DNA of 10,672 bases, taken from M30B66 sp040882555 (GTDB lineage Bacteria; Bacteroidota; Bacteroidia; M30B66). Every line of letters starts with the position of its first letter. Position 1 is the stretch's first letter. The translations under genes were made by a program, and so were the position numbers. The stretch is from the NCBI GenBank assembly GCA_040882555.1, contig JBBEBC010000159.1:1-10672 (forward strand), in the 5' to 3' direction. This document shows positions 1-6,721 of this stretch, piece by piece. The notes beneath the pieces were generated by a model. That model saw only the letters and a list, made by a program, of their open reading frames with translations, had not been told where the DNA came from and did not search any database.

Positions 1-458
1 TCAGCAACAGTTGCGACAGCCTCTTTTACCTCTTCTGCAATGTTTTCAACAATTTCTGCAACAGGAGATTCTGTCACTTCTTCTTTAATCTCTTCCACTT
101 TTTCCATCACGGGCGAAGAATCATTACTTTCAGGACTAGTATTCTCAACAAGCGTAGTTTCCTCCTCGGAAGCAATTTCTTCCTCCACGGAAGCTTCTAC
201 TAGAGCTTCTGCTTGAGCTTCAGGTTCTGAATGATTGGTAACTTCCGCCGTAGGCGAATCTTCTATATTCACCTCTGCGGAGGCTTCAATGTTGTCATTA
301 GAAGGCTGAATAACTTCCGAGTTCTCAGAGTTTACAGGCGATTCGTTTACAAGCTCCTCGTTTGTCTGATTACCAGTTGTAGAAGCGCTTTCGATGGTAC
401 CATCTGCAGTTTTGTTTTCAGTTTCTGCAGAATTGTTGGATTGTTCTTGACTTTGCAT
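1..458 (-). CDS. Acidic low-complexity protein, N-terminal part (partial; C-terminus outside window)
   Basis: An uninterrupted reading frame runs from ATG at 458 off the left edge, giving 152 complete codons. An in-frame TGA two codons upstream makes this ATG the first possible start. My translation has about 36 Glu and 4 Asp against 4 Lys and no Arg. It has no Cys, Phe, Tyr or Trp; the rest is mainly Ser, Thr, Asn, Ala, Val and Pro. This composition indicates an intrinsically disordered, strongly acidic segment. There is no signal peptide, so the start is probably cytoplasmic. From about residue 115 Lys appears and EE/VE/IE patterns become more regular, as if a coiled or helical region begins. 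Long acidic N-termini like this precede DUF349 domains in some Bacteroidetes proteins, but the diagnostic domain is not in the window, so that identity is only a guess. The gene is divergent from porZ. Confidence 0.8.
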   Translation of the reverse strand, partial: MQSQEQSNNSAETENKTADGTIESASTTGNQTNEELVNESPVNSENSEVIQPSNDNIEASAEVNIEDSPTAEVTNHSEPEAQAEALVEASVEEEIASEEETTLVENTSPESNDSSPVMEKVEEIKEEVTESPVAEIVENIAEEVKEAVATVA

Positions 459-462
459 GCCT

Positions 463-470
463 CAAAAATA
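463..470 (-). promoter_or_regulatory. TAnnTTTG-like -7 box immediately upstream of the acidic-protein start
   Basis: On the minus strand the sequence reads TATTTTTG, a full match to the Bacteroidetes -7 consensus TAnnTTTG. It ends 4 nt before the ATG at 458. No good -33 TTTG element lies at the usual distance. If functional, transcription would begin at or next to the start codon. A weaker alternative, TAAGATTG (plus positions 498-505), would give a normal leader. The match could be chance in AT-rich DNA. Confidence 0.25.
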
Positions 471-504
471 GGATTTCCGACGTTAGCTATGATGTTGCAA
501 TCTT

Positions 505-519
505 AATTCTTAGAGAATT
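505..519. repeat. Short perfect inverted repeat in the divergent acidic-protein/porZ intergenic region
   Basis: AATTCT (505-510) and AGAATT (514-519) are perfect inverted arms around the 3-nt centre TAG. The repeat lies in the roughly 160-bp region between two divergent genes, where an operator for a dimeric regulator could sit. It is too short and AT-rich for a strong terminator and is not followed by a clean T-tract on either strand. Function is unknown. Confidence 0.3.
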
Positions 520-555
520 TCAGTAAAAAAATGAAAACATTCCTCTTTTATTCTC

Positions 556-584
556 ATTGAAAAGGTATGAATGAAATAACTTTA
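556..584 (+). promoter_or_regulatory. Candidate Bacteroidetes-type promoter for porZ-recO
   Basis: ATTG at 556-559 resembles the -33 TTTG element. After 17 bp, TAACTTTA at 577-584 resembles the -7 consensus TAnnTTTG with only the last base different. A transcript starting near 590 would give a leader of about 30 nt before the ATG at 622. Both elements are near-matches only. Confidence 0.35.
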
Positions 585-621
585 CAGCGATAAGCGTTGT
601 TACTAGCTGTTGATTTTGATT

Positions 622-2937
622 ATGATTAGATTATACTGTTTATTAAGCCTGTTTGTGTTTTCATGCATTTGTGCAAATGCGCAACGCACAGGCAATGGAG
701 TTTTAGGAGAATGGCGCGAGCATTTACCTTTTACAAGTGGTTTAGCGGTTGCTTCAACAAGTGAAAAGGTATATTGCGCCACAAATAACGGAGTAGTAAT
801 TCTAAGAAAGGATGACAATTCATTAGAAAGACTGTCCCGTTCAAATGGTTTAACTGATATTAATCTCACCTGTCTCAATTATCATAATGGCACCAATACG
901 CTGATGATTGGCTACAGAAATGGTAATTTGGATTTGGTAAATGGAAATACCGTTACCAATGTAAGCGACATTAAAAGGTCGACAGTTGTTCAAGGGGGAA
1001 AAACCATTCAAGCGATTCGTTTTATTGATGACGAGGCCTACATCTGCACGAATTTCGGAATTGTAGTTTTTGATATGGTTAAGAGAGAGGTTAGAAATAC
1101 TCTTTATCCCTCATTACTTAATCCTGAAATATTTGATGTTACTGAGCACGAAGGAAGAGTGTATGCTTCTACTTCTAAAGGTCTGTTTTCAGCTGACCTG
1201 CAAAGTCCTCAGCTTCCATTTTTTGTTGCGTGGACTAGAGATACGCTTATAGGCGAACGCCCGGTAAACAGCGCGGCTTTCTTTGAAGGGAATTGGATTG
1301 TAGCTCGATATAAAGTACTGGAAGAGGAAACAGATACTCTTTTCAGGGAGCGGGATGGAGCTCTTGAAATAATGCATATTGGAGATGCTGTTCAGTCGTT
1401 AACTACCAATGGTAGCAGGCTTATTATTTCGAATGCATATAATATGATTGCTTATGAAGAAGGCGTATCCGAGTTTAGGGGACTAACATCTTATGAGCCT
1501 TCAGGTGTTTCGCCAAGGCCTGCAGAAGTAAGTATTGACCCCGATGACCCAAACATTCTATGGATTGCTGATCAAGGTGTAGGTTTGGCAAGGTCAGAAT
1601 CTGTTTATGCAATTGATATTTACACAGCCGAAGGACCGCCAACAGCCAATGTTTTCGACATGGAGCATTCTGAAGGAGTTTTGTGGGTAGCAGCCGGATC
1701 TTATAATATTGAATACTCACCAACGTATTCTATCGAAGGTGTTTTTAGATTCGAGGATGGCTTTTGGGATGCCTATCAGTTCCCTACAATTGCTGATTAT
1801 ATTAGAGATATTGTTGGAATTGCTATTGACCCTGCCGATAAGGAACATCTTTACGTAGCCAGTTTTGGAAATGGATTAGCCGAATTGAGAGAAGGAGCTT
1901 TGGTAGATACATTTAATAGTACTGACGGCGATTTAGTGGGCTTAACGGAATATCCGCGAGATATTAGACTTTCTGATGTGGCTCTTGATAAAGATGGAAG
2001 GCTTTGGGTTGGCTCAACAGCTTCGCAGTTTCCATTGCAGATGAGGGATGCAGATGGTGAATGGCATCACTATTCATTCAATTCGAGTATTAATCAAGCC
2101 GCTCTTGGTAGGCTTACAATTGACAGTACTGGTCAGAAATGGATGATTGTTCATGACAGAGGTTTGTTGATTGTAAAAACAGATGAGAATGATGTAGAAG
2201 GTTTCAGGTTGCTTACCGATCAGGTAGGAAATGGTGGGCTTCCTAGCAACATAGTTTTTAGTGTTGCTGAAGATCAGGAAGGTCAAATCTGGGTAGGAAC
2301 CTCAAAAGGAGTGGCTGTATTTTATTCTCCTGAAGCGATTCTTGAGCAGGGAACTTCCATTAACTGGGACGCTCAGCAAATTATTATTTCTCAGGGCGGC
2401 TTTAATCAATATCTTCTTGAAGCAGAAGAAGTTACAGCAATTTATATAGATGGAGCGAATAGAAAATGGTTAGGCACTAGAAATGCCGGCTTGTTTTTGG
2501 TTTCGCCTAACGGGGAAGAACAACTTCAGCATTTTACATCTGAAGATACTCCGCTGTTAAGCAATACAATTCTTTCCTTAAGCATGAATGAAGAGACTGG
2601 AGAATTATACATCGGAACTGACTTAGGAATTTGCTCTTATAGAACTGATGCAACCCGTGGTGAAGGAAACTTCGATAATGTATATGCATTTCCAAATCCT
2701 GTTGAAAGAGGCTATAACGGACCAATTGCCATTACTGGATTAGTGAGAGATGCAGATGTTAAAATTACAGATGTGAGTGGAAATTTGGTTTTCAGAACTC
2801 GGTCAAATGGAGGAACTGCCATTTGGAATGGCAACAGATACAGCGGTGAAAGAGCTGCCACAGGAGTTTATTTGGTTTTTTGTACCAATGATGATGGCAG
2901 TCAAACGGCGGTTACTAAGATTATGCTCATTAACTAA
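622..2937 (+). CDS. porZ: PorZ-like type IX secretion system protein (beta-propeller, surface attachment complex)
   Basis: The protein has 771 residues from ATG 622; a TTG four codons upstream is possible but would only lengthen the signal peptide. Residues 1-20 form a signal peptide ending ANA before Gln21. From about residue 28 the text GEWREHLPFTSG and VYCATNNGVVIL is typical of the PorZ N-terminal beta-propeller. Propeller blades of the WVGT type recur near residues 460 (LWVGS), 556 (IWVGTS) and 615 (KWLGTR). Residues 686-771 are a T9SS-type C-terminal beta domain that starts at a FPNPV motif and contains a GVYLV strand near its end. In Porphyromonas gingivalis, PorZ works with PorU, PorV and PorQ at the outer-membrane surface, where cargo C-terminal domains are cleaved and cargo is attached to A-LPS. 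The next gene, recO, begins 2 bp after the stop, so the two are probably co-transcribed. Automated pipelines may label this a two-component regulator propeller protein, but no kinase domain is present. Confidence 0.85.
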   Translation: MIRLYCLLSLFVFSCICANAQRTGNGVLGEWREHLPFTSGLAVASTSEKVYCATNNGVVILRKDDNSLERLSRSNGLTDINLTCLNYHNGTNTLMIGYRNGNLDLVNGNTVTNVSDIKRSTVVQGGKTIQAIRFIDDEAYICTNFGIVVFDMVKREVRNTLYPSLLNPEIFDVTEHEGRVYASTSKGLFSADLQSPQLPFFVAWTRDTLIGERPVNSAAFFEGNWIVARYKVLEEETDTLFRERDGALEIMHIGDAVQSLTTNGSRLIISNAYNMIAYEEGVSEFRGLTSYEPSGVSPRPAEVSIDPDDPNILWIADQGVGLARSESVYAIDIYTAEGPPTANVFDMEHSEGVLWVAAGSYNIEYSPTYSIEGVFRFEDGFWDAYQFPTIADYIRDIVGIAIDPADKEHLYVASFGNGLAELREGALVDTFNSTDGDLVGLTEYPRDIRLSDVALDKDGRLWVGSTASQFPLQMRDADGEWHHYSFNSSINQAALGRLTIDSTGQKWMIVHDRGLLIVKTDENDVEGFRLLTDQVGNGGLPSNIVFSVAEDQEGQIWVGTSKGVAVFYSPEAILEQGTSINWDAQQIIISQGGFNQYLLEAEEVTAIYIDGANRKWLGTRNAGLFLVSPNGEEQLQHFTSEDTPLLSNTILSLSMNEETGELYIGTDLGICSYRTDATRGEGNFDNVYAFPNPVERGYNGPIAITGLVRDADVKITDVSGNLVFRTRSNGGTAIWNGNRYSGERAATGVYLVFCTNDDGSQTAVTKIMLIN

Positions 2938-2939
2938 TC

Positions 2940-3659
2940 ATGATTCTCAGCACTCCGGCTGTAGTTTTACATACTATTCCTTATGGCGATACCTCTGTAA
3001 TTGCTCAGGTTTATTCAAGAGACAGAGGTTTACTTGGTATTATTGTTAAAGGCGTTAGAGGGGGCAAAAAGAACAGAAAATCTGCCTTGTTTCAAGCTCT
3101 TACCATACTTGAAATTCAGATTAATCTTAAGGAAAATAAGGACTTGCATTACCTAAGAGATATGCGTGTCTTGCATCCTTACACCGGAATTCCATTCTCA
3201 ACGCCAAAGACTGCTCAGGCACTTTTTATTGCTGAATTACTGAAGAAATCTATTCGGGAAGAAGAAAAGAATGAGGCTTTGTTTGAATACATCGTTGATG
3301 CGCTGCAGTTTCTTGATGAAATGCCTGAAGTGATTCCTCATTTTCACCACAAGTTTCTTCTTGAATTATCTCGTCATCTAGGTTTTTACCCAGAAGATAA
3401 TTACGATGAGCAACACCCCTTCTTTCAATTCACGGATGGGGTTTTTCATCATAGTTTCGGTGATACGTGTGTCGACATGGGACCCAGTTTCGACATACAG
3501 CAGTTACTGAAAGTGAACTTTGCTAATCTTGACAAAATTCAAATGGGTCGTGAAAGGCGAAAGGCTTTACTTAGGAACCTCCTTCAGTATTATCGATGGC
3601 ACTTACCATCATTTAAGGAACTTCAAACACCAGATGTTTTGGAAGCTGTTTTTGGATAA
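2940..3659 (+). CDS. recO: DNA repair protein RecO
   Basis: The protein has 239 residues, close to the 242 of E. coli RecO. RecO works with RecR, and RecF where present, to load RecA onto SSB-coated single-stranded DNA during gap repair and recombination. Residues 1-80 match the RecO N-terminal OB fold: TPAVVLHTIPYGDTS, then VYSRDRGLLGIIVKGVR and SALFQALTILEIQ. Residues from about 85 onward form the helical C-terminal domain, including HHKFLLELSRHLGFYP. Only one cysteine is visible in the C-terminal half (in DTCVD), so the four-cysteine zinc site of some RecO proteins is absent, as in E. coli. The ATG lies 2 bp after the porZ stop, which suggests translational coupling. The last 37 bp overlap the 3' end of the opposing acyltransferase gene. 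Confidence 0.93.
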   Translation: MILSTPAVVLHTIPYGDTSVIAQVYSRDRGLLGIIVKGVRGGKKNRKSALFQALTILEIQINLKENKDLHYLRDMRVLHPYTGIPFSTPKTAQALFIAELLKKSIREEEKNEALFEYIVDALQFLDEMPEVIPHFHHKFLLELSRHLGFYPEDNYDEQHPFFQFTDGVFHHSFGDTCVDMGPSFDIQQLLKVNFANLDKIQMGRERRKALLRNLLQYYRWHLPSFKELQTPDVLEAVFG

Positions 3660-4759
3660 AAAAACCTTCTCAAGTGGTGAATCCTTTTCTCAAAAAGCTC
3701 ATAGCTAATCACCGAGATGATAATGGTAATTGTAAGGATTGCTAGTGGATTGATTAAGAATACTTCCCAATAACTATCTGAAAACGAACTATTGCCAATT
3801 ACCTTCATGGCTACAGTAAGTATAACCCCATGAAAACAGTAAAGGCCTAGTGAAAGTTGGCCTAAGTAGCTCATCTTTTTGAATTTGCCCAATTTAAATA
3901 CTGAGTTTTCTGCAAAACACTGTTCTAGAATAGCAAAAATGAAGAAAAGATTGAAAATGGTTTTTTCAATTACGACCATAAAAGGACTCATAAACCAGCT
4001 GAAATAACCAGTTAAAAGCACTGTCCACAAAAGGTAAATTAAAGCGATATACTTTTTTGGCATTCGTCTGATGTATTTCACAATAGAATGATCTTCGAAT
4101 GCTAGCACAGCTGCCAATCCGCCGAAGGCGAAATTTCCAAAATAACTTAAGGTATTAAAGAACAGAAAGGGTTCATTATTAACGTAATATGTTCTAAATG
4201 CAAGTGAAATGAGTATCATTGTAAACAGCACCAGTTTCAAGTACTTATTTAGGAACTTAAGCACAAAAGCCCAAAAAAGGTAGAACTGTTCTTCGGCAGC
4301 AATTGACCAGAAAAAAACCAAGAGAAACAGGAAATTCTGTCCGTGCAGACTTATCCAAATATTAGAATAAAACAGTAAAAATATTTCAATAGGAGGTAGC
4401 TCCGAGACGGGAATAGAACTGCTGATAATTTCAACCAATCCGTAGGTTGCGAGGACTAAGAAAAAGTATAAAGGCCAAAGTCGCAACCCTCTTCTTACCA
4501 GGAATAGGCCGGGGTGAAAGCTGCCGGTTTTCTTCCGCTCTTCTAATGCTAGCCAGGTAAGTAGGAAACTTGAAAGAACGAAAAAGTAGTCCAACCCCAA
4601 GTAACCGGCTCTAAGATCGACTGTTGCAAATGAGAATAAGGATGAAGACTCAATTTCGGCGTTACCAGTAAAAAAGCAGTGAGCAAGAAATACCTGCATG
4701 AATCCCAGGAACCTTGTTGCGTCTAGGTTTTCAAAATAAGTATGCTTCTTCTTCTCCAA
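3623..4759 (-). CDS. Acyltransferase 3 (OafA-type) integral membrane O-acyltransferase
   Basis: The protein has 378 residues and is rich in hydrophobic segments, about ten likely membrane helices. This is the usual length for a stand-alone acyltransferase-3 domain without a C-terminal SGNH domain. Family hallmarks are R16 and H27 separated by ten residues (the R-X10-H motif), GYLGLDYFFVLSSFLLT at 52-68, an arginine-rich cytoplasmic loop with RRGLRLWPLY at 89-98, EEQFYLFW at 156-163, and a late FHG at 309-311. The family moves acyl groups, often acetyl, across the inner membrane onto polysaccharides, O-antigen, peptidoglycan or secondary metabolites; the substrate here cannot be read from sequence. 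The start is a TTG at 4759, 5 bp after the stop of the upstream oxidoreductase. No ATG lies between the preceding in-frame stop and the R-X10-H motif, so translational coupling is likely. The 3' end overlaps recO on the opposite strand. Confidence 0.88.
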   Translation of the reverse strand: MEKKKHTYFENLDATRFLGFMQVFLAHCFFTGNAEIESSSLFSFATVDLRAGYLGLDYFFVLSSFLLTWLALEERKKTGSFHPGLFLVRRGLRLWPLYFFLVLATYGLVEIISSSIPVSELPPIEIFLLFYSNIWISLHGQNFLFLLVFFWSIAAEEQFYLFWAFVLKFLNKYLKLVLFTMILISLAFRTYYVNNEPFLFFNTLSYFGNFAFGGLAAVLAFEDHSIVKYIRRMPKKYIALIYLLWTVLLTGYFSWFMSPFMVVIEKTIFNLFFIFAILEQCFAENSVFKLGKFKKMSYLGQLSLGLYCFHGVILTVAMKVIGNSSFSDSYWEVFLINPLAILTITIIISVISYELFEKRIHHLRRFFYPKTASKTSGV

Positions 4760-4764
4760 GACTC

Positions 4765-5820
4765 TTAGGTAAAAACGGTTCTCCTAAAACGTGTAATTCT
4801 CGCTTCTTCGGGAATATCACTGCCGTCGACAATATGATTAGCCATTTCTTTAGAAAGTAGCGGTGCAAGCAAATAACCCTTTGTTCCCAAACCATTAAAA
4901 ATTCCGATAGCTGGTTTATGAGGATGAAATCCAAGAAAGGGCCTTCGATCTTTTATTGTAGGCCTGACGCCCGCTTCATGATTTATCACACGAAAGGGAA
5001 TATTCAAAATACCGTTTAGTTTTTCAAGAATTTCTTGCTTTCCAGCTTCACTGGGAAGGTCATCTTCAAACTCCCAAGAATACGTTGAGCCAATTTTAAA
5101 GATGCCGTTGCCCATTGGAATACCGTAAACTTTGCCATTGAAAATCATGTCGGGAGCACCTTTAGCCTCAATAGTTAAAACCTCACCTTTTGCGGGATTA
5201 AATAGCAAATTCTTAAAGAAACCAAATTCAGCTGCCGAGGCTCCATCGCAAAATATGAGCTTCTCAGCTTTTAGTTTTTTATATCCCACTTCGTGGGAAG
5301 AAATAGCAAGATGGTTAAAGTCAAAGGCTTCTTCTAGAAGCATATTGTTCTGTCTGAAGTAATTTTCTGCTGCTTGAATGAATTCGTGCGATTTTACAAA
5401 TGCAGCTCCTTTCAAAACAGAAATCCCGAAACCGGCTTTCAACCAAGGATAATCTTCAGTTGCTAAAGGTTCACCCAAAAATTGGTTGAAAGGCTCTTCG
5501 TCCATGAGCTCCTGCCAGAAATCAATTTCATCTTGACTTCCATGAATTCTAATCAAATTACTTTGCTCAAAGAATTTGCTTGAAAGTCGATTTTCAAGAT
5601 CTGGGTAAAAAGTTCTTGCTTCTGTGAGGCTTTTCTTGGTTCTCCAGCCGAAGGTTATTCTCCTGAATACAATTGGATTAATTAAGCCGGCAGCTATTTC
5701 ACTTGACTTCTTTTTACCAGGATCGGAAATAACGAGCACCTTCAAACCTTTATCTATAAGCCTAAAGGCGAGAGAGATACCGGCAAGGCCAGACCCAACA
5801 ATAATCACATCGGCTTTCAC
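4765..5820 (-). CDS. DAO-family FAD-dependent oxidoreductase
   Basis: The protein has 351 residues. It opens with a beta strand and the dinucleotide-binding motif GSGLAG (G9, G11, G14), the Rossmann signature for FAD. AAGLINPI at 43-50 fits the second conserved segment of the D-amino-acid oxidase (DAO) superfamily. The C-terminal part has GVRPTIKDRRPFLG from 284 and NGLGTKGYLLAP at 309-320, the usual DAO-family FAD-closing segment. Relatives include glycine oxidase (ThiO) and the oxidoreductase half of MnmC. There is no methyltransferase domain and no thiamine or tRNA gene nearby, so the substrate is unknown; it presumably oxidises an amine. The start is GTG at 5820: reading upstream in frame gives no ATG before a stop. 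No signal peptide is seen, so it is cytoplasmic. It is the first gene of a two-gene unit with the downstream acyltransferase. Confidence 0.85.
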   Translation of the reverse strand: MKADVIIVGSGLAGISLAFRLIDKGLKVLVISDPGKKKSSEIAAGLINPIVFRRITFGWRTKKSLTEARTFYPDLENRLSSKFFEQSNLIRIHGSQDEIDFWQELMDEEPFNQFLGEPLATEDYPWLKAGFGISVLKGAAFVKSHEFIQAAENYFRQNNMLLEEAFDFNHLAISSHEVGYKKLKAEKLIFCDGASAAEFGFFKNLLFNPAKGEVLTIEAKGAPDMIFNGKVYGIPMGNGIFKIGSTYSWEFEDDLPSEAGKQEILEKLNGILNIPFRVINHEAGVRPTIKDRRPFLGFHPHKPAIGIFNGLGTKGYLLAPLLSKEMANHIVDGSDIPEEARITRFRRTVFT

Positions 5821-5863
5821 TTTGCGAAGGTAAGAGGTAAAATTGCATTTGATGGTACAGACT

Positions 5864-5896
5864 TAAACCTATAAATGTATTTTTGACCGTGCCAAA
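5864..5896 (-). promoter_or_regulatory. Candidate promoter for the oxidoreductase-acyltransferase pair
   Basis: On the minus strand, TTTG (plus 5893-5896) is followed after 21 bp by TAGGTTTA (plus 5864-5871). The latter differs from TAnnTTTG in one fixed position. This would place the transcript start about 40 nt upstream of the GTG at 5820. The element overlaps the opposing plsC start region, so the two divergent genes may share regulation. Confidence 0.3.
5878..5885 (+). promoter_or_regulatory. TAnnTTTG-like -7 box 3 nt before the proposed plsC start
   Basis: TATTTTTG is a full match to the Bacteroidetes -7 consensus and ends 3 nt before the GTG at 5889. A TTTG at 5848-5851 lies 26 bp upstream, longer than the usual spacing, so the -33 element is doubtful. 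If used, the plsC transcript would have little or no leader, and TTG 5883 would lie upstream of the transcript start. Confidence 0.25.
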
Positions 5897-6644
5897 ATTT
5901 CTGAAATACATTCTGCTTATTCCATATTGGATATGGCTCTCCTTAGTTTTCCTTGGTTTTCTGATAAGCTCAGGAATCTTATCCGCGATTTTTATTTTCA
6001 TACTAGGCAAGCAAGCCCATAAGCCAACCATGGCAGTATATAAGTTTTGGTCTTATGTTTTCTTTTTTGCAGCTGGAATAAGGTTAAAACAAAAGAATAA
6101 AAAGGCCTTGAGTTCAAGCCTGCCATGCATTATCGTTGGAAACCATGGGTCGAACCTTGACATGTTTATTGGTGCTTTTTGCTCGCCACTAAATATCAAG
6201 CCTTTAGCTAAAATGCAGCTAAAGAAAATTCCGATTCTTGGCCATCTGTTTTCAGCTGTTTGTGTAATGGTTGATCGTAGTAGTAAAGAAAGTCGTGACA
6301 GAAGTTCTAGAGCAATGATGGCGGAAATATTGAAAGGCAATTCGATCTATATTTTTCCGGAAGGCACAAGAAATACAGGCAATCAGCCAGTGAATGATTT
6401 TTATGATGGCGCTTTTCGATTTGCTATTGACAGTCAAAGACCCATTGTTGCCATGTGCATTATAAATGCTAGAAAGGTGGTTCCGTCTGACAGTTATTCG
6501 GTGAGGCCGGGAACAATTACTGTTCAGTATTTAGGGCCATACATAACCAAAGGGCTCACAAAAGAATCTGTAAGTAAGATAAAGCAGCAAATTCATAAGG
6601 ATATGTTTGAAGCTATCAGGAAAGCAGATCCAATGTTTAGCTAA
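5889..6644 (+). CDS. plsC: 1-acyl-sn-glycerol-3-phosphate acyltransferase (PlsC/LPLAT family)
   Basis: The protein has 251 residues from GTG 5889; TTG 5883 is an alternative that adds two residues, and no in-frame ATG is available. Residues about 7-40 are a hydrophobic membrane anchor. The acyltransferase motifs follow in order: NHGSNLD at 85-91 (the catalytic H-X4-D), MVDRSS near 128, FPEGTR at 156-161 (glycerol-phosphate binding) and RPIVAM near 184. Enzymes of this family add the second acyl chain to lysophosphatidic acid to give phosphatidic acid on the cytoplasmic face of the inner membrane. The length and motif set fit PlsC, but related LPLAT enzymes acylate lysophospholipids or ornithine lipids, so the exact acceptor is inferred. 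The gene is divergent from the oxidoreductase and converges on the lamin-tail gene 77 bp downstream. Confidence 0.87.
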   Translation: MPKFLKYILLIPYWIWLSLVFLGFLISSGILSAIFIFILGKQAHKPTMAVYKFWSYVFFFAAGIRLKQKNKKALSSSLPCIIVGNHGSNLDMFIGAFCSPLNIKPLAKMQLKKIPILGHLFSAVCVMVDRSSKESRDRSSRAMMAEILKGNSIYIFPEGTRNTGNQPVNDFYDGAFRFAIDSQRPIVAMCIINARKVVPSDSYSVRPGTITVQYLGPYITKGLTKESVSKIKQQIHKDMFEAIRKADPMFS

Positions 6645-6721
6645 ACTCTTCAGGGAGCAACAGCAAACCACCCTAGTAGAATTTCAATGAGCTTAAGGAA
6701 AAGATTAGAGATTTTACTTGA
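6645..6721. other. Convergent intergenic region between plsC and the lamin-tail gene
   Basis: This 77-bp spacer separates two converging genes, where a bidirectional terminator would be expected. I looked for a GC-rich hairpin with a flanking T-tract on either strand and found none; only weak A/T pairings occur around 6702-6718. No small reading frame of note is visible. Confidence 0.5.

Noticed and set aside
231..506. Open frame on the plus strand opposite the acidic-protein gene
   Set aside because: It is antisense to a frame with strong biased composition and a clear start. Its own translation has no family resemblance and crosses the divergent control region.
610..621. TTG at 610 as the porZ start
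   Set aside because: The ATG at 622 gives a compact, standard signal peptide; the extra four residues add nothing and would use a weaker start codon.
637..690. Lipoprotein signal in PorZ (Cys15 or Cys17 in the signal peptide)
   Set aside because: The residues before each Cys do not form a good lipobox, and ANA|Q offers a normal signal peptidase I site.
622..2937. Reading the propeller protein as a two-component sensor
   Set aside because: WVGT-type propeller repeats occur in hybrid sensors, but here there is no transmembrane, kinase or response-regulator domain. The N-terminal text, C-terminal T9SS-type domain and length fit PorZ.
6645..6721. Bidirectional terminator between plsC and the lamin-tail gene
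   Set aside because: No GC-rich stem with a T-tract could be drawn; only short A/T pairings were found.
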